Of a stretch of DNA of 64,000 nt, positions 60,925-64,000 are shown in pieces. Source of the stretch: Chitinophagaceae bacterium IBVUCB1. Lineage in GTDB: Bacteria; Bacteroidota; Bacteroidia; Chitinophagales; Chitinophagaceae. The stretch's first letter is position 1; each line of letters begins with the position of its first letter. Where the stretch lies: contig NFUW01000002.1 of assembly GCA_002127285.1 (NCBI GenBank), forward strand, positions 1,833,630-1,897,629, in the 5' to 3' direction. The notes below the pieces were generated by a model. That model ran no database searches and was not told the origin of the DNA. It saw only the letters and a list, made by a program, of their open reading frames with translations. The position numbers and the translations under genes are program-made.

Positions 60925-62497
60925 TTTCTTTTTTATTAATGTCTAATAATACTAACAGTTCGAATAAGATAGTTAGCGATAAAAACTCAAACCAATATTC
61001 AAAACCAAGATAGATGAAAAAGAACGGTGCTATAAACCAAGTGTAACTAAGTTTTTTATAGTTTTTCAATATGAACCCGATATAGAAAAGCATAAATAAA
61101 ATCAGTCCGATGCCACCATATTCACCGGCAATTTGATTGTAGGTACTATTAGGCATATTGATGACTGAATGCTCTGATATAGGTAATGAGAATACATACA
61201 ATAAAGTATATAGATGATACTTTAAAAAATCATCGCTAATGTATATGTATTTAATAGGATAGGAACCCTGCAAGCCAAGTCCAGTAGATTTGATGGCTTG
61301 TTTTGATGAAAAATTGCCAATGCCTGCACCAAAAAACAGCCTTTTCTTTGTTGACTTCAGATATGCAAGCGTTTGCTTGTAAGAATATATTTTGATAATA
61401 CCGTGTTGCTTTGATAAAGGTGTTTCGCTTGGCTGTAACCCATACCAACGAATTAATAAGTTACTCAATTTATAAGGTTCCATCTTCAGATTACTGTTAG
61501 ATTGAGACTTTAGCAGGTTGAGTTTCTGTATATATTTCAGGTCGTCTTTATAGCTAATAAGTAGTGTGTCATTTTTCTGTACATAATAATTGCTTTTAGA
61601 AAGCTGTGATTTATCAGTCTGTGCTAATTGAGAGTAGTCAAGATAATCGCGATTAGCACTTATTAATGGCTCAGTTTCCAACGCTTTTTCTTTTTTATCA
61701 GCTACTCCCGTATCGTACACGTTTTGTACATATTTTATGTTATTGTAGCTAAGAAACGGATAAACAATACCTATAGTCAACAATACGCCGGTAACATGAA
61801 GCCTAACCTGCTTTTTGTGTATCAGTAATAGCATGGCAAGCAAAAAAACAATCAATATTATGAGTGTAAGATTGCTGGTGCACAATAACAGTACGATAGT
61901 GCAAAGCAATGCTGGTTTAAGTTGTTTATTATACAAAAAGTATATCGCGCCGATAGCATTAATCCCGGCATTGTTGATAGATATATTTCCTGTTATGCCT
62001 TTGATATGGTCTCCTGTTGAGCCGCCATAATACTCTGTTGGCTCCCAATACCAATATGGTATTAGTTGGCCCGATTCAATTATCATGATCAGCAGCTCAG
62101 CGAAACTGACTAATGCATTACAAACAAAAAAAACTTTGATGGTATTTAGCAATGCTTGGTATGGTAATGCAGATATTGTCATGCCAACCATCTGTACCGA
62201 GAGTGCAGCTAATAACCATGTAAATATGGCCATGCTATACCCAAACCAATATCCATCAGTTCCGAAAGAATTGTATAATAAAGCAGCAATAGTGCCTGCA
62301 ATTGGCATTAATAAATAGAATTTCGTAAAACCGTTAATAGAAGTAGACTTGTATCTTTTGTGTACTACATATATTGCATACATCGCTATTGTCAGTACTT
62401 TAACATATAGCTTTACGTTAGTTGCACCAATTAAAAATAACAGCAACGGTATGTCTGCATTGCCAAAGCTGCTTTTCTTATATTGGGTATCAATCAT
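60908..62497 (-). CDS. O-antigen polymerase/ligase-like membrane protein (Wzy or WaaL type)
   Basis: This 529-residue protein has about ten helices and one large hydrophilic loop (residues about 255-390), the usual layout of O-antigen ligases and polymerases. The loop has several basic residues and a tract rich in Ser/Asn/Lys. There is no diagnostic motif to tell polymerase from ligase. It shares one base with the flippase gene upstream and overlaps the GT2 gene downstream, so it belongs in this cluster. Confidence 0.8.
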   Translation of the reverse strand: MIDTQYKKSSFGNADIPLLLFLIGATNVKLYVKVLTIAMYAIYVVHKRYKSTSINGFTKFYLLMPIAGTIAALLYNSFGTDGYWFGYSMAIFTWLLAALSVQMVGMTISALPYQALLNTIKVFFVCNALVSFAELLIMIIESGQLIPYWYWEPTEYYGGSTGDHIKGITGNISINNAGINAIGAIYFLYNKQLKPALLCTIVLLLCTSNLTLIILIVFLLAMLLLIHKKQVRLHVTGVLLTIGIVYPFLSYNNIKYVQNVYDTGVADKKEKALETEPLISANRDYLDYSQLAQTDKSQLSKSNYYVQKNDTLLISYKDDLKYIQKLNLLKSQSNSNLKMEPYKLSNLLIRWYGLQPSETPLSKQHGIIKIYSYKQTLAYLKSTKKRLFFGAGIGNFSSKQAIKSTGLGLQGSYPIKYIYISDDFLKYHLYTLLYVFSLPISEHSVINMPNSTYNQIAGEYGGIGLILFMLFYIGFILKNYKKLSYTWFIAPFFFIYLGFEYWFEFLSLTILFELLVLLDINKKENDAGA

Positions 62498-63954
62498 TAA
62501 GATTGTTTGTTTTTTAATAGCAGTATTGTTTGTAAAATATGTTGTTTACTTATCATTTTAGTAAGTAAGCACACGCTAACATATATTGCCACCGAAATTA
62601 CAATTTGCAGTAAATAACTTCCGGTAATATATCTGGCTATCAAATAGCTAATTGCTGCAATGATAGTAAACTTAGCAATGGTAATAATATTCAAACGAGC
62701 TACATATTTTGCAGCCAATATTTGGTAGGCTATCAGCTGGGCAACTACTGTAATAAAAAATGCTATAGCTGCACCTGTCCCTTGCCAAATGGGTATGAAT
62801 GCCAAGTTCAGCAATATATTCAGTACTGCTGTGGCTCCGATAATCGTACTTATTTGCCGGTATTTTCTGGCAGAGAAACACATGGTCCATAACAGGTTAA
62901 TGTAAAACTGCAATGGAATACAAATAGAGAGAATTAAAAAAACCTGTGCATTTACAGTGCCGAATTTTTTGTCAAACATGCTGTCCAACAGGGGCGACCA
63001 TAATATATTAAGCACTAATGGAATCATTGTAGACAGAAAACCTTCTAGCATTAGTATGTGTTGCAACTTAGCTTTAGTTTCCGTATCAGCAGTACTACTT
63101 AATGCAAACCTTCTTGACAATCTTGCTAACAATATAGGGCCAATTACCGTTAGTGGCAATTTAGTGATTTCATATGCTCTATAAGCCAATGTATATTCTG
63201 CAGTAATAGCATTGGTTGTGATAATGCCAATAAGTATCACATCTGCCCGTGCATGGATTGCATCGAATAATACGGCAATAAATTGCGCAGATGATTCTTT
63301 AATTAATTTTGTATATGCAATCCACTTAAATGCAAAGCTGAATTTTCGTTTAATGATTATATATAGCAATAGTGCTAAAAGCTCAAATAGGGAGCAAGCT
63401 ATTAATGTTATGATGGCATTAGCGGTTGTCAAATTGCTGTAGTATATCAGTAATAAGCCAATAAACAATTTTGCTGTATTACTGATGATGGCTATGATAG
63501 CGTATGGTTTGAATTGTTGTTTCGCATTGAAGAAAAATTTTAATGGAGCAGCTATATATAGTAGTCCTTGCACTAAGAACATCCATGGAAGTAAGTTCAT
63601 TCCACTGCCAAGGTTATTGGAGGCTACCAAGCTAATGCTGCTTAGTATGGCAAACGATATTATGTTAAGTATTAATAAATGAAAAAAATAGGCAGGTGCA
63701 GCCCAGTCCGACCTGTCTGATGCTGCTATTCTTCGTACTACAACCTGGTCCATGCCGAAACTTAGCGCCATTGTTAATACCAAAGCAACATTATTTGCCC
63801 ATGCAATTGCACCAGACTCATCTTTTGGTAGAAATAATAATATGAGAATAAAGAATATGCCACCTAACACCTGTACTGCAATGGCCTGCAAGCCAGATGA
63901 GAATACTTTGCTGAGGAGGCTTTTTTTCACTAAGGTGTTAAATATATATTGCAA
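62497..63954 (-). CDS. Polysaccharide flippase (Wzx-like, MOP superfamily)
   Basis: The protein has 485 residues and 12-14 hydrophobic helices. The N-terminal helix pair (LSKVFSSGLQAIAVQVLGGIFFILILLF) followed by FGMDQVVVRRIAAS is typical of oligosaccharide flippases. It moves lipid-linked repeat units across the inner membrane for polymerisation. It is the first gene of the cluster within the window; the run may continue beyond the right edge. Confidence 0.88.
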   Translation of the reverse strand: MQYIFNTLVKKSLLSKVFSSGLQAIAVQVLGGIFFILILLFLPKDESGAIAWANNVALVLTMALSFGMDQVVVRRIAASDRSDWAAPAYFFHLLILNIISFAILSSISLVASNNLGSGMNLLPWMFLVQGLLYIAAPLKFFFNAKQQFKPYAIIAIISNTAKLFIGLLLIYYSNLTTANAIITLIACSLFELLALLLYIIIKRKFSFAFKWIAYTKLIKESSAQFIAVLFDAIHARADVILIGIITTNAITAEYTLAYRAYEITKLPLTVIGPILLARLSRRFALSSTADTETKAKLQHILMLEGFLSTMIPLVLNILWSPLLDSMFDKKFGTVNAQVFLILSICIPLQFYINLLWTMCFSARKYRQISTIIGATAVLNILLNLAFIPIWQGTGAAIAFFITVVAQLIAYQILAAKYVARLNIITIAKFTIIAAISYLIARYITGSYLLQIVISVAIYVSVCLLTKMISKQHILQTILLLKNKQS

Positions 63955-64000
63955 GCGTAAAAGTAGTGTTTAATCAGCTACTTTTGTAATCTATGCAATG

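Noticed and set aside
1-64000. CRISPR arrays and rRNA genes
   Set aside because: No regularly spaced identical repeats and no rRNA-like sequence were found on reading both strands.

Overview
The window is a chromosomal segment of a Bacteroidota bacterium, most likely from the Chitinophagales/Sphingobacteriales part of the phylum. The genus cannot be fixed from the sequence. The evidence is six secreted proteins ending in type IX secretion (T9SS) sorting domains, a gliding protein GldC, a fused SecDF, a DUF7948/SBBP propeller protein, DUF6157 and DUF2490 proteins, and many promoters with the Bacteroidota -7 element TAnnTTTG. There are no rRNA genes, CRISPR arrays, transposases or prophage genes.

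Layout. 0-4.7 kb: the end of a lycopene cyclase gene, then a minus-strand run of housekeeping genes (glutamine amidotransferase, CvpA, GatB/YqeY, GldC, RluA-type pseudouridine synthase, YbeY), followed by FeoA and NadD. A short C/G-rich repeat is scattered through this part. 4.7-9.5 kb: AI-2E-type permease, YtxH/holin-like membrane genes, a two-HTH regulator, three lipoproteins and a YiiX-like hydrolase. 9.6-15.3 kb: M36 metalloprotease, tRNA-Lys, cold-shock protein, fasciclin protein and DUF2490 protein; the flank of the tRNA is repeated 1.56 kb downstream. 15.4-21.2 kb: an operon hmgA-hpd-paaABCD for tyrosine and phenylacetate breakdown, divergent from a Crp/Fnr regulator. 21.3-28.1 kb: CPBP protease, PAP2-like enzyme, Na/Pi symporter, OmpA lipoprotein, DUF6157, repeat-rich DNA and formate-tetrahydrofolate ligase. 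28.2-41.2 kb: large and small secreted proteins, TerC and PyrD. 41.3-54 kb: MlaE, SecDF, an M43 protease, two tandem GT39-like enzymes and secreted proteins. 54-57.8 kb: paaZ, a higBA toxin-antitoxin pair and a crotonase. 57.8-64 kb: a polysaccharide cluster (three glycosyltransferases, polymerase/ligase, flippase).

The most unusual signal is a promoter module found three times (32.3, 37.5 and 40.5 kb): two GTTAAC boxes with exactly 16 bases between them, then exactly 36 bases, then GCATmTTTG, then an A/C-rich leader. Two copies drive paralogous small secreted beta-rich proteins; the third drives a 32-residue membrane peptide closed by a 17-bp perfect terminator hairpin. This looks like a small co-regulated set under one unidentified DNA-binding protein.

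The two aromatic loci probably work together. PaaABCD would epoxidise phenylacetyl-CoA and PaaZ would open the ring and oxidise the product, while HPPD and HmgA would open the tyrosine ring. The reductase PaaE and the remaining steps are not in this window. Secreted proteases and adhesin-like proteins, SecDF and GldC fit a gliding or surface-degrading lifestyle.
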